Below the pieces are notes generated by a model that had not been told where the DNA came from, ran no database searches, and worked only from the letters and a program-made list of their open reading frames with translations. Made by a program: the position numbers and the translations under genes. From Burkholderiales bacterium (GTDB lineage Bacteria; Pseudomonadota; Gammaproteobacteria; Burkholderiales; Burkholderiaceae_C), in the NCBI GenBank assembly GCA_019510465.1, contig JAEKKH010000152.1, positions 1 to 39,918 of the forward strand: a stretch of 39,918 bases of DNA, given 5' to 3'. Positions 24,834 to 33,161 of the stretch are shown one piece after another. Each line of letters opens with the position of its first letter. Within the stretch, counting starts at the first letter, position 1.

Positions 24834-27800
24834 ATGACCACCGACCTCCAACGCGGCCTGCTCGACGCCTTCCAACCCGACGACAGCGCACCGCTGCCGT
24901 CCGCCGCCGCGCTGCCGCCGCAGGACATCAGCCTCGAGGTGCTGCTCGAGAAATATGCCAAGGGCGACGAACGCGACCTGCACGACGTCCGCGCGCGTGT
25001 CGCACGGGCGCTCGCGCAGGTCGAGGCAGCCGATCAGCGCGAGCAGTGGGCCGAGCGCTTCCTCGACGCGCTCCAGCGCGGCTTCGTGCCCGCGGGCCGC
25101 ATCAATTCCGCGGCCGGCACCGAGCTCACGGCCACGCTGATCAACTGCTTCGTGCAGCCGGTGGGCGACTCCATCGCGCAGGAGGAGGACGGCGTGCCCG
25201 GCATCTACACGGCGCTCACCGAGGCCGCCGAGACGATGCGGCGCGGCGGCGGGGTCGGCTACGACTTCTCGCGCATCCGCCCGCAGGGCGCCTGGGTGGG
25301 CTCCACGCGCAGCCGCGCCTCGGGGCCGGTGAGCTACATGCGCGTGTTCGACCGCAGCTGCGAGACGGTGGAATCCGCCGGCAGCCGCCGCGGCGCGCAG
25401 ATGGCGGTGCTGCGCTGCGACCACCCCGACATCGAGGCCTTCATCCACGCCAAGGACCACGGCGACCTCACCAACTTCAACATCTCGGTGGGCGTGACCG
25501 ACGCATTCATGAAGGCCGTCGACGACGACTCGGCCTTCGACCTCGTCCACCGCGCCCGCCCCAGCCAGGAACAGATCGATGCCGGCGCCCGCCAGCGCGC
25601 CGACGGCCTGTGGATCTACCGCCAGCCGCCGGCCCGCGCGCTGTGGGACCAGATCATGCGCTGCACCTATGACCACGCGGAACCCGGCGTGCTGTTCCTG
25701 GATCGCATCAACCAGGACAACAACCTGAGCTATTGCGAGGCGATCAGCGCGACGAACCCGTGCGGCGAGCAGCCGCTGCCGCCCTATGGCTGCTGCTGCC
25801 TCGGCTCCATCGCCCTGACCAGCTTCGTGCGCGACCCGTTCGAGCCGCACGCGTCGTTCGACTACGAGGGCTTCGCGGCGGTCGCGAAGACGGCCACGCG
25901 CATGCTGGACAACGTGCTCGACATCACCGTCTGGCCGCTGCCCGCGCAGCTCGCCGAAGCCAACGCCAAGCGCCGCGTGGGCCTGGGCTTCACGGGCCTG
26001 GGCGACGCGCTCGTCATGCTCAACCTGCGCTACGACACCGTCGCCGCGCGCGACGAGGCCGGGCGCATCTCGCAGGCGATGCGCGACGCGGCGTACGACG
26101 CGTCGGCCGACCTCGCCGTGGAGCGCGGCGCATTCCCGCTGTTCAACGCCGACCTGTACCTGTCGCGCGGCACGTTCGCATCGCGGCTGCCTGCGCCGCT
26201 GAAGGACAAGATCCGCGCGCAGGGCCTGCGCAACTCGCACCTGCTGTCGATCGCACCCACCGGCACGATCAGCCTGGCGTTCGCCGACAACGCGAGCAAC
26301 GGCATCGAGCCGCCGTTCTCGTGGTCGTACACGCGCAGGAAGCGCATGCCCGACGGCGGCACCAAGGAGTACGCGGTCGAGGACCACGCCTGGCGTCTCT
26401 ATCGCCACCTCAAGGGCGTCGACGCGCCGCTGACCGATGCCTTCGTCACCGCGCTCGAGATGAGCGCCGAGAGCCATGCCGCGATGGTGGCCACCGTCGC
26501 GCCGTTCGTCGACACGTCGATCAGCAAGACGGTCAACGTGCCCGCCGACTACCCGTTCGGCGACTTCGAGGGGTTGTACCGCTTCGCGTGGAAGTCGGGC
26601 CTGAAGGGCCTGGCCACGTACCGGCCCAACGCGGTGCTCGGCTCGGTGCTCAGCACCACGCCGGCGGCCGCGGAACCCCGGCCCAACGCGGCCACCGACG
26701 AGACGCCGCAAGCGCTCGTGGCCACCGCCGACGCGGGTGCGCGGCTCGCCGACCAGCGCCTCACGCTCGATCGCCCGGCCACCGCCGTGATGAGCTCGCT
26801 GCGCTGGCCCGGCCGGCCCGAGATGAACGGCGGCAACCCCGCCTGGACGTACATGATCCGCCACCCGCACGGCGAATTCGCGCTGTTCGTCGGCGAGATG
26901 CCCGCGCAGGCCGGCCCCGGCTTCGGCCTGTTCGCGCAGAACGTGCCCTTCGAGGTGTGGGTCAACGGCGCCGAGCAGCCGCGCGGGCTCGGCGCGCTCG
27001 CCAAGACGCTGTCGATGGACATGCGCGTCAACGACCCGCAGTGGCTCAAGCTCAAGCTCGACGTCCTGGCCACCGTCGCCGAGGAGCGCGCGTTCGACAT
27101 GCCGTTCCCGCCCACCGGCGAACTGCGCCTGTTCCCCGGTGTCGTCGCCGCGACGGCCGCCGTCGTGCGCTGGCGCTGCGAGCAGCTCGGCGCGCTCGCC
27201 GAGACGGGCCCCACGCCCATGCTCGACGCGATGTTCAGCCGCGACGAGCCGCGCACCGGCACCGCCGGCACGCTGGCCTGGGCCGTCGACGTCGACAACC
27301 CGGCCACCGGCGAGACCTTCACGCTGACGATGAAGGAAGTGACGCTGCGCTCGGCCGCCGCCGCGAGCGCGCCCGCGGGCGCCGCGCCCACGCTCGTCAC
27401 GCGCCCGTGCGCGGTGGGCTTCTCGGGCAACTATCCGCGCGCGCTCGACGGCCTCGCGCGCCTGCTGTCGCTCGACATGCGCGTCATCGACCCCGCCTGG
27501 ATCGGCATGAAGCTGCGCAAGCTGCTCAACGTCGGCGAGCCGCTGGGCCACTTCATGGCGCCGGTTCCCGGGCACAAGCGCCAGCAGGTCTGGCCGTCGA
27601 CGGTCGCCTACGTCGCGCGCCTGATGATCCACCGCTACGCGATGCTGGGCGTGCTCGACGAGGACGGCTTTCCGCTCGACGCCACCGGCCTGCTGGAGTC
27701 GCCCGCCGCGCGCCCCACCGGGCAGCTCGCCCCGCAGGCCGGCCGCCCGTGCCCGGAGTGCGGCAACGCCACGATGATCCACAAGGACGGGTGCGACTTC

Positions 27801-27836
27801 TGCACGTCGTGCGGGTACGTGGGGGCGTGCGGCTGA
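24834..27836 (+). CDS. nrdJ: Adenosylcobalamin-dependent (class II) ribonucleoside-diphosphate reductase
   Basis: 1000 residues. It reduces ribonucleotides to deoxyribonucleotides with a B12-generated thiyl radical, independent of oxygen. Key residues: C105 (LINCFV) and one of C320-C322 (PYGCCCLGS) as the redox pair, C310 within NPCGEQ as the probable thiyl cysteine, then [20 protein letters not shown] in the barrel. The C-terminal third holds two similar TSCPD-like segments (compare [20 protein letters not shown] with [20 protein letters not shown]) and a zinc-ribbon-like tail (CPEC at 973-976, then CDFCTSC). No cobalamin riboswitch is recognisable upstream, where only 34 bases separate it from the GGDEF gene. 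The family call is firm. Confidence 0.95.
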   Translation: MTTDLQRGLLDAFQPDDSAPLPSAAALPPQDISLEVLLEKYAKGDERDLHDVRARVARALAQVEAADQREQWAERFLDALQRGFVPAGRINSAAGTELTATLINCFVQPVGDSIAQEEDGVPGIYTALTEAAETMRRGGGVGYDFSRIRPQGAWVGSTRSRASGPVSYMRVFDRSCETVESAGSRRGAQMAVLRCDHPDIEAFIHAKDHGDLTNFNISVGVTDAFMKAVDDDSAFDLVHRARPSQEQIDAGARQRADGLWIYRQPPARALWDQIMRCTYDHAEPGVLFLDRINQDNNLSYCEAISATNPCGEQPLPPYGCCCLGSIALTSFVRDPFEPHASFDYEGFAAVAKTATRMLDNVLDITVWPLPAQLAEANAKRRVGLGFTGLGDALVMLNLRYDTVAARDEAGRISQAMRDAAYDASADLAVERGAFPLFNADLYLSRGTFASRLPAPLKDKIRAQGLRNSHLLSIAPTGTISLAFADNASNGIEPPFSWSYTRRKRMPDGGTKEYAVEDHAWRLYRHLKGVDAPLTDAFVTALEMSAESHAAMVATVAPFVDTSISKTVNVPADYPFGDFEGLYRFAWKSGLKGLATYRPNAVLGSVLSTTPAAAEPRPNAATDETPQALVATADAGARLADQRLTLDRPATAVMSSLRWPGRPEMNGGNPAWTYMIRHPHGEFALFVGEMPAQAGPGFGLFAQNVPFEVWVNGAEQPRGLGALAKTLSMDMRVNDPQWLKLKLDVLATVAEERAFDMPFPPTGELRLFPGVVAATAAVVRWRCEQLGALAETGPTPMLDAMFSRDEPRTGTAGTLAWAVDVDNPATGETFTLTMKEVTLRSAAAASAPAGAAPTLVTRPCAVGFSGNYPRALDGLARLLSLDMRVIDPAWIGMKLRKLLNVGEPLGHFMAPVPGHKRQQVWPSTVAYVARLMIHRYAMLGVLDEDGFPLDATGLLESPAARPTGQLAPQAGRPCPECGNATMIHKDGCDFCTSCGYVGACG

Positions 27837-28229
27837 GGCCGTGTCCCGGCCCGGTGCGACTCCCGGCGGCGGGCGGCCGCCGCGATTGACAATTCACACG
27901 GACGGCACTCCTGTTTTTGGAACTGGTTCCAACATACCCGATTGGGTATGCCGGGAAATGACGTAAGGAGTCGAAACAGACGTTGCCGGGGCGGGGCCGC
28001 CGGGCGGCTCGGCGAACCGGCTGCGCGCATCGCGCATCGCCGACACGATCCGGAGACGTCCCAGCAAACATCCCATTCCAGCGCACGCGGCAGCGCGCGT
28101 GCGTCGGCCGGCAGGCTTTGCCATCGAGCCTCCGTTCGCGACAAGGTGTAAGGCGCCGCTTACAGCCGGGTGATCGACAAGCGAGCACCATCCGCCGCAC
28201 CCAGGCCCACCCGTCCCGAAGGAACGTCG
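27837..28229. other. 393-bp gene-free leader region before the di-heme lipoprotein
   Basis: I see no convincing gene; a 69-codon frame at 27942-28151 is arginine-rich low-complexity and probably spurious. It holds a perfect -35-like TTGACA at 27886-27891 without a good -10, the paired inverted repeats at 27917-27950, a GTAAG/CTTAC inverted repeat at 28148-28163, and the ribosome site AAGGAA at 28219-28224. A long leader with operator-like elements suggests regulated expression of the downstream gene. Confidence 0.6.
27917..27950. promoter_or_regulatory. Two adjacent inverted repeats (operator candidates)
   Basis: TTGGAAC-TG-GTTCCAA (27917-27932) is followed with no gap by CATACCC-GATT-GGGTATG (27933-27950). 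Both are perfect and sit in locally AT-richer DNA ~280 bp before the di-heme gene and 80 bp after nrdJ. They look like two protein-binding sites side by side or a tandem hairpin. Regulator unknown. Confidence 0.5.
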
Positions 28230-31200
28230 ATGACATCCCCGCTTCCGCGCCGTGCGCGCCGTCGCACCCTGCAGGTTTCGCCCTGCGCCCTCGCCATGCT
28301 GCTCGCCGCCTGCGGAGGCGGATCCGGCTCGAACGACACGGCGGCCCCGAGCGACACCGGCCGCGCCCGCTCGATGGCCGTGTCCGATACCGGCATCGCA
28401 TTGACGCCCATCGGCGCCACGGCCAGCGGTTCCGAGCGCGGCGACCTGTCCGCGGCCGCCGCCATCGACCACGACGAGAACACGCGCTGGAGCAGCGCCT
28501 TCTCCGACGACCAGAACCTGGTGCTGGACTACGGCAGGACGGTCACGATCAACCGCGTGCGCATCGACTGGGAGCGCGCGCACGCCACCTCCTACCTGCT
28601 GCAGGTGTCGAGCGACGGCTCGAACTGGGCGACGATCAAGCAGGTCGACGCGAGCCAGGGCGGCGTCGAGGACTGGAGCGGCCTGGTCGGCACGGGCCGC
28701 TACCTGCGCATGCAGGGCGTCAAGCGCTCGTCGGACTACGGCTACTCGATCTTCGAGATCCAGGCCTTCACCGGGTCCGACTCCGCGCCGGCGCCCGCAC
28801 CGTCTCCCGCGCCTGCGCCGTCCCCCGCGCCGGCGCCCGCTCCGGCGCCTGCCCCGATGCCGCCGGTCGACCTGAGCAAGCCCGGCGTGCCGATCAAGCC
28901 GGTCACCGCGACGTCCTCCGCGCTGGAGAACGCGGGCATGCCGGCCACGCTGGCCATCGACGGCAACACGGGCACGCGCTGGGCCAGCGCCCAGGACGAC
29001 GGTGCGTGGATCCAGTTCGACTTCGGGCAGAAGACCCAGGTCGGCGCGCTGACGCTGCAATGGGAGAACGCGTATGGCAAGGAGTACGCGCTGCAGACCT
29101 CCGACGACGGCAGGACATGGACGCAGCTGCGCTACCAGGGCAGCGGCAAGGGCGGCACCGAGCAGTACATCAACCTCGGCATGAACGCCCGCTACCTGCG
29201 GCTGCAGGGCGTGGCGCGCGGTACCCAGTACGGGTATTCGCTGCTGGAGGTGTCGTTCGCCACGCCCGGCAGCGACAACACGCTGCCGGTGCTGGCCACC
29301 TCGCCGATCAAGTTCCCGTCCGGCGGCGCCGGCATGGTGCCGCTGCCCACGCAGGCCGACCCGGTGGAGACGCTGCAGTTCACGCTGGCGGACGGCACGC
29401 TGGTGACGCGCTTCGGGGTGCGCGGGCTCGCGCGCCACGGCCGCGAGCGCGGGGAGGACTGGAACGAGATCGGGTACGGCCCCAACGAGACGGTCGACGC
29501 CGCCACCGGCAAGCCGGTCGACAAGGGGCCGGGCAACTTCCTCACCTTCGTCCCCAACTACTTCAAGAACCGCACCTGGGGCTTCGAGATCGTCGACAAC
29601 AGCCGCGTCGCCGGCGTGACCCGGCCGACGCTGAAGGTCAACGAGTACTTCACGGAGGACCAGCTGCCCGGCGGCGTCGCCTGGTTCCGCGCGTTCGACC
29701 GGCCCGGCGTCACCGGCTACGGCTGGATGAACCCGGGCCAGCTGCAGGACCAGAACATCGCGCTGTGCCCGCCGGTGCCGTATCCGCCCAACGGCCGGCT
29801 GGCCAGCGCGAACGTCTACAACAACGGCTGCAGCCTGACGGTGGACGGCTACCCGGGCCACGCCGGCCTGGGCGCCGACGGCTTCCCGAACGGCAGCAAC
29901 GTGCCGGGCCGCGCGCTCGTGGCGGGCGACGTCATCGAGGTCTCGCCGTCGTTCTTCTCGACGCCCGCGGGCATGGCCGCCAAGGGCGACGCCGGCGGCC
30001 TGCGCTATTACGCCGGCGAATGGACCTACGTCGTCGGCGCCGGCCTGCGCCCGTGGTACGGCGTGCAGCCGCGGCTGATGAACGCGCCGCTGCCGCCCGA
30101 GACGCTGCAGGGCGGACTCGGTTCGCTGTCCTACGACTACGCGGACAACGGGGCCTTCATCTTCCAGCAGCCGTTCATCGACGTGGGCATGCAGAACATG
30201 CAGCGCTTCGTCGAGGGCCGGCGCCTGATCCACACCAACTTCTTCACCGGCGACCACAACGAGCCGGGCAACGACCGCTACCTGGCGGGCGTCGGCCTGC
30301 AGGGGCCGCGCTTCAACCAGTCGTCCTGCTTCGCGTGCCACGTCAACAACGGCCGCAGCCCGGCGCCCGCCGCGGCGAACCAGCGGCTGGACACCCTGTC
30401 CGTGCGCACCGCCGTCCTGGACGCCAGCGGCCAGCAGAGGCCCGATCCGCGCTATGGCGTGTCGGTGCAGATGAACGGCCGCTCGGCCAGCGGCGCGCCG
30501 CAGGACTGGGGCAACGCCGTGCGCGTGGCCGGCTTCGACGCGACGACCGTCAAGCTCGCCGACGGCAGCACGGTCGAACTGCGCAAGCCGCGGCTGGCGT
30601 TCGACGGCCCCGTGCCGCAGCTGGTCTCGCTGCGCGCCGCGCAGCCGTTGCTGGGCGCCGGCCTGCTCGAGGCGGTCAACGAGTCCGACATCCTCGCTCG
30701 CGTGCGTCCGACGCCCGACGAGGACGGCGTGAAGGGCCAGGCGAACTACGTGTTCGATTCCGAGACCGGCGGCGTGCGCCTCGGCCGCTTCGGCTGGAAG
30801 GCGTCGAAGTACAGCCTGCGCCAGCAGGCGGCCACGGCGCTGCTGCAGGACATGTCGGTCACCTCGCCGGTGTACCCGACGCGCGAGTGCCTGGCCGGTC
30901 CCGCCAATTGCAGTGCGGCCAAGGCGGAGAAGGGCCTCGTCGAAGCCGACCTGCAGACGATCTCGCGCTATCTCGAGCTGCTGGCCGTCCCCGCGCAGCG
31001 CAGCCTGGCCAGCGGTTTCCCGAAGGGCGTCGCGCCGCTCGCCGACCTCGACGTCGACCCGCTGAAGGTGGCCGCCGGCGCCCGGCTGTTCCAGACGCTG
31101 CGCTGCACCAGCTGCCATGTCAGCGAGATGAAGACGGGCGCCGGCCACCCGCTGGCCGAACTGCGCAGCCAGACGATCAAGCCCTACACCGACCTGCTGC

Positions 31201-31472
31201 TGCACGACATGGGCCCGGGCCTGGCCGACAACTACGCGGAAGGCCTGGCCACCGGCAACCTGTGGCGGACGTCGCCCCTGTGGGGCATCGGCTACACGGA
31301 TCGCGTGATGGGCACCGCCGGCAAGGTCGGCTACCTGCACGACGGCCGCGCACGCACGCTGACGGAGGCCGTCATGTGGCACGGCGGCGAGGCCGACAAG
31401 GCCAGGCAGCGCTTCGCGGCGCTGTCCGCGGCCGATCGCGCGGCATTGCTGGCGTTCCTCGGCTCGCTGTGA
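28230..31472 (+). CDS. Di-heme oxidoreductase lipoprotein with two discoidin (F5/8 type C) domains
   Basis: 1080 residues. The start at 28230 follows AAGGAA and gives a lipoprotein signal with lipobox LAAC (C28), so it is membrane-anchored outside the cytoplasm. Two discoidin-like domains follow (about 50-188 and 215-345; repeated marks are the xNTRWSSAFSD/GTRWASAQDD and RYLRMQG/RYLRLQG motifs), joined by an APAPSP linker. Residues ~355-1080 match the di-heme thiol-oxidoreductase (DUF1111) family, with CFACH (C700, C703, H704) and CTSCH (C959, C962, H963) binding two c-type hemes. Discoidin domains usually bind carbohydrate, so it may act on the cell surface or a polysaccharide. No cytochrome maturation or partner genes are adjacent. 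Substrate unknown. Confidence 0.9.
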   Translation: MTSPLPRRARRRTLQVSPCALAMLLAACGGGSGSNDTAAPSDTGRARSMAVSDTGIALTPIGATASGSERGDLSAAAAIDHDENTRWSSAFSDDQNLVLDYGRTVTINRVRIDWERAHATSYLLQVSSDGSNWATIKQVDASQGGVEDWSGLVGTGRYLRMQGVKRSSDYGYSIFEIQAFTGSDSAPAPAPSPAPAPSPAPAPAPAPAPMPPVDLSKPGVPIKPVTATSSALENAGMPATLAIDGNTGTRWASAQDDGAWIQFDFGQKTQVGALTLQWENAYGKEYALQTSDDGRTWTQLRYQGSGKGGTEQYINLGMNARYLRLQGVARGTQYGYSLLEVSFATPGSDNTLPVLATSPIKFPSGGAGMVPLPTQADPVETLQFTLADGTLVTRFGVRGLARHGRERGEDWNEIGYGPNETVDAATGKPVDKGPGNFLTFVPNYFKNRTWGFEIVDNSRVAGVTRPTLKVNEYFTEDQLPGGVAWFRAFDRPGVTGYGWMNPGQLQDQNIALCPPVPYPPNGRLASANVYNNGCSLTVDGYPGHAGLGADGFPNGSNVPGRALVAGDVIEVSPSFFSTPAGMAAKGDAGGLRYYAGEWTYVVGAGLRPWYGVQPRLMNAPLPPETLQGGLGSLSYDYADNGAFIFQQPFIDVGMQNMQRFVEGRRLIHTNFFTGDHNEPGNDRYLAGVGLQGPRFNQSSCFACHVNNGRSPAPAAANQRLDTLSVRTAVLDASGQQRPDPRYGVSVQMNGRSASGAPQDWGNAVRVAGFDATTVKLADGSTVELRKPRLAFDGPVPQLVSLRAAQPLLGAGLLEAVNESDILARVRPTPDEDGVKGQANYVFDSETGGVRLGRFGWKASKYSLRQQAATALLQDMSVTSPVYPTRECLAGPANCSAAKAEKGLVEADLQTISRYLELLAVPAQRSLASGFPKGVAPLADLDVDPLKVAAGARLFQTLRCTSCHVSEMKTGAGHPLAELRSQTIKPYTDLLLHDMGPGLADNYAEGLATGNLWRTSPLWGIGYTDRVMGTAGKVGYLHDGRARTLTEAVMWHGGEADKARQRFAALSAADRAALLAFLGSL

Positions 31473-31480
31473 TCGGTCCC

Positions 31481-31498
31481 CGGCCGCCCGGGCGGCCG
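31481..31498. terminator. 18-bp GC palindrome between convergent genes
   Basis: CGGCCGCCC followed by its exact reverse complement GGGCGGCCG fills most of the 27-bp gap between the stops of the di-heme gene (+) and the Ala-rich gene (-). It could act as a hairpin for both transcripts. There is no T-run on either side, so the terminator call is tentative. Confidence 0.5.
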
Positions 31499-31499
31499 T

Positions 31500-31991
31500 T
31501 CAGACCAGCGCCATGATGGTCTTGCCCGCCGCGGAGGCCGCCATCACGGTGCCGCTGGCGACGTCGGAGACGGCCTCGCCGGTGGCGTGCGCGCCGACCG
31601 CGGCGTAATGCGCGAGCTGCTTGCCGGCCGCCACCGCGGCCCCGGCGATCTCGCGCGCGCCGGTCTCCACGGCGCCGGCGACGACCTCTCCGACGTGCTC
31701 GACGGCCTGCGCGCCATGTTCGAGCCCCTGCCAGGCGCCGACCGCGGCATCCGCCGCGCCGTCGACGACGAATTCGCCGGCCTGCTCCAGCGCGTGCAGC
31801 GCCTCGCCGCTGAACGCCACGGTCGCGCCGACACCGGCCGCGACGCCCTCCGCGATGCCGGCTAGCGTCGAGCCTGCGCTGCTGGCCGTCGTCGACGGGG
31901 CGCCGCCGATGTGCCCGGACAGCTCGGGACGGCGGGACGGACCCGTCTGGGCGGGCGAGGCGGCGGAGACGGCGAGGGGCGTGGTGGACAT
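31500..31991 (-). CDS. Ala/Gly-rich small protein of unknown function
   Basis: 163 residues; not recognised. The N-terminal ~35 residues are Ser/Pro/Thr-rich and probably disordered. The rest is a long run of Ala/Gly/Val-rich amphipathic helix with spaced charged residues and repeating units such as GEALHALEQAGEFVVDGAAD, GLEHGAQAVEHVGEVV and AVGAHATGEAVSDV, roughly an 11-18 residue beat. There is no signal peptide, cysteine or catalytic motif. It resembles membrane-surface or stress (LEA-like) helical proteins only in composition. Start 31991 is the sole sensible ATG. It is convergent with the di-heme gene and preceded by a 519-bp gap. High third-position GC supports a real gene. Confidence 0.6.
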   Translation of the reverse strand: MSTTPLAVSAASPAQTGPSRRPELSGHIGGAPSTTASSAGSTLAGIAEGVAAGVGATVAFSGEALHALEQAGEFVVDGAADAAVGAWQGLEHGAQAVEHVGEVVAGAVETGAREIAGAAVAAGKQLAHYAAVGAHATGEAVSDVASGTVMAASAAGKTIMALV

Positions 31992-32510
31992 GCTGTGGAT
32001 CCCGGTGCTCGGCCGTGGAGCGCCCGACCGATGACTCGATCGTAAGAATCCGCCGCCGCGGCGAGGCCGCGATCAGCGCGCCAAAACCGGCCGCCGATAC
32101 GTTGGCAAACAATGTGTCGGCACGGACATCGCTCGTTCAGCACTCGCTCAGCCGGCGGCTGGCTGCGACGCGGACGCCATGACCGAGCGCGCGCCGTGCC
32201 GGATCGCGCACCGGGGCATGCGACGTGTTTTGTCACCCGACCCCATGTAGCGACACTTTGCGGCCCCCGGCGCTGTGACAAATTTCGGCGTTTCGATCTT
32301 TCGTCGCGGTCGCGCGAGAGTCGCCGCCACGGCGTCCCCGAGGGCCGCCGCCCGGTCCGGGATCGGTTCCAGGCACGCGCCAGGCTTTGGCACGCGACCT
32401 GCTATCCAACGTGCGATCCGCACCTCTTTCCTGGGGAGGGCCGCCTGTCTCGAGACAGGCGGCGGCGGATCGTCCTTGCCCCGCCCGCCGGCGGCGTCAT
32501 CGCGCACTGA
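31992..32510. other. 519-bp intergenic region with palindromes
   Basis: No gene is convincing here. It includes the upstream region of the Ala-rich gene and a locally AT-richer patch near 32275-32305. An 8-bp inverted pair TTTGTCAC (32229-32236) / GTGACAAA (32275-32282) spans 38 bp, and a perfect 24-bp palindrome lies at 32440-32463. Several frames are open but arginine-rich and overlapping on both strands, the usual artefact of GC-rich DNA. Confidence 0.6.
32440..32463. other. Perfect 24-bp palindrome
   Basis: GCCGCCTGTCTC (32440-32451) is followed directly by its reverse complement (32452-32463). It lies 47 bases beyond the stop of the 57-residue minus-strand gene, where a transcription-ending hairpin might be expected, but no T-run follows in that direction. 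An operator is the alternative. Confidence 0.5.
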
Positions 32511-32684
32511 CTAGCGGCGCGCGGTCTCGCGCAGGAACTGGCTCACGTCCTTCGGGTGCCAATGGACCGTCTTGAGCGCCTGTTCGAGGACGGCGTCGTC
32601 GAACTGCGACAGGAAGGTGTCGTCCGAGGGCTCCCACGGATCGAGGAGGTCGCTCGGGGCGGTGTCGAACTGGATCGGTGTCAT
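32511..32684 (-). CDS. 57-residue acidic small protein of unknown function
   Basis: MTPIQFDTAPSDLLDPW opens a short acidic protein with an Asp/Glu-rich first half and a basic C-terminal helix (SQFLRETARR). The start ATG at 32684 has AGGGA six bases upstream on its strand, a good ribosome site, and codons are strongly GC-ending like the neighbours. No motif, signal or membrane segment is visible and I do not recognise the family. It is divergent from the 73-residue gene at 32940, with a shared 255-bp region, so the two may be coregulated. Confidence 0.6.
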   Translation of the reverse strand: MTPIQFDTAPSDLLDPWEPSDDTFLSQFDDAVLEQALKTVHWHPKDVSQFLRETARR

Positions 32685-32860
32685 GTGAAGTCCCTGTCGT
32701 GTGTGCGAAAGCGATGGCTGCATCTTGGCGTCGTGCCCGTGCCAGCGAAGCCAGACGTTATCGCGGCTTCGCGTGCGCGCAGTCCTACAAAAGACGCCCG
32801 TCCGACCCCCATCTGCCCGGATGCCACCGCTCGAGTCGCGCGGGTCGAGAACTCCCGACG

Positions 32861-32894
32861 CGGCTGACAGGCGCACGGCATGTCGGCTGACAGG
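32861..32894. promoter_or_regulatory. Direct repeat in the divergent region of two small genes
   Basis: CGGCTGACAGG occurs at 32861-32871 and again at 32884-32894, exactly 23 bp apart, about two helical turns, just before the 73-residue gene. Such phasing suits a dimeric activator or a two-site operator. The function is inferred only. Confidence 0.4.
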
Positions 32895-32939
32895 GTCCGC
32901 CGATTGCATGGCCAGGGCAACGGACTCCCTGGAGCCAGC

Positions 32940-33161
32940 ATGACCACCACCCCGACCCGACCCACCACCTTCGCCGAGCTCGCGTTCGAACTGCATTTCG
33001 AGCCCCTCGTCGACGAGCAGTCGCCGCTGAGCTTTCCCTGCGACGCCGACGGCCGCGTCGATCTCGACGACCTGTGCGACCGCTCGCGCCGCGACTACCT
33101 GTTCGCGCACACGCTCATCGGCCGGCACTTCGAAACGCCCGTCATCCGGGCGGCACACTAG
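32940..33161 (+). CDS. 73-residue small protein of unknown function
   Basis: Starts MTTTPTRPTTFAELAFELHF; the ATG at 32940 has GGAG five bases upstream. The protein is acidic in the middle (DADGRVDLDDLCDRSRRDYL), contains two cysteines, and ends in HTLIGRHFETPVIRAAH. There is no signal peptide. Codon use is like the neighbours, which supports a real gene. Its TAG stop shares the bases CTAG with the stop of the convergent MFS gene, so the two coding regions overlap by 3 bases. I do not recognise the family. Confidence 0.6.
   Translation: MTTTPTRPTTFAELAFELHFEPLVDEQSPLSFPCDADGRVDLDDLCDRSRRDYLFAHTLIGRHFETPVIRAAH

Noticed and set aside
24711-27782. Minus-strand open frame of 1023 codons opposite nrdJ
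   Set aside because: Same artefact; the plus strand encodes a full ribonucleotide reductase.
27866-27884. GC-rich hairpin after nrdJ as a terminator
   Set aside because: The arms pair only imperfectly (GGCGGCCGCC core) and no T-run follows, so I could not separate it from background GC-rich symmetry.
27942-28151. 69-codon frame upstream of the di-heme gene
   Set aside because: Composition is Arg/Ser/Ala-rich, there is no ribosome site, and it overlaps the inverted-repeat region.
32112-32510. Open frames on both strands in the 519-bp gap
   Set aside because: They overlap each other, are arginine-rich and lack ribosome sites or known motifs.
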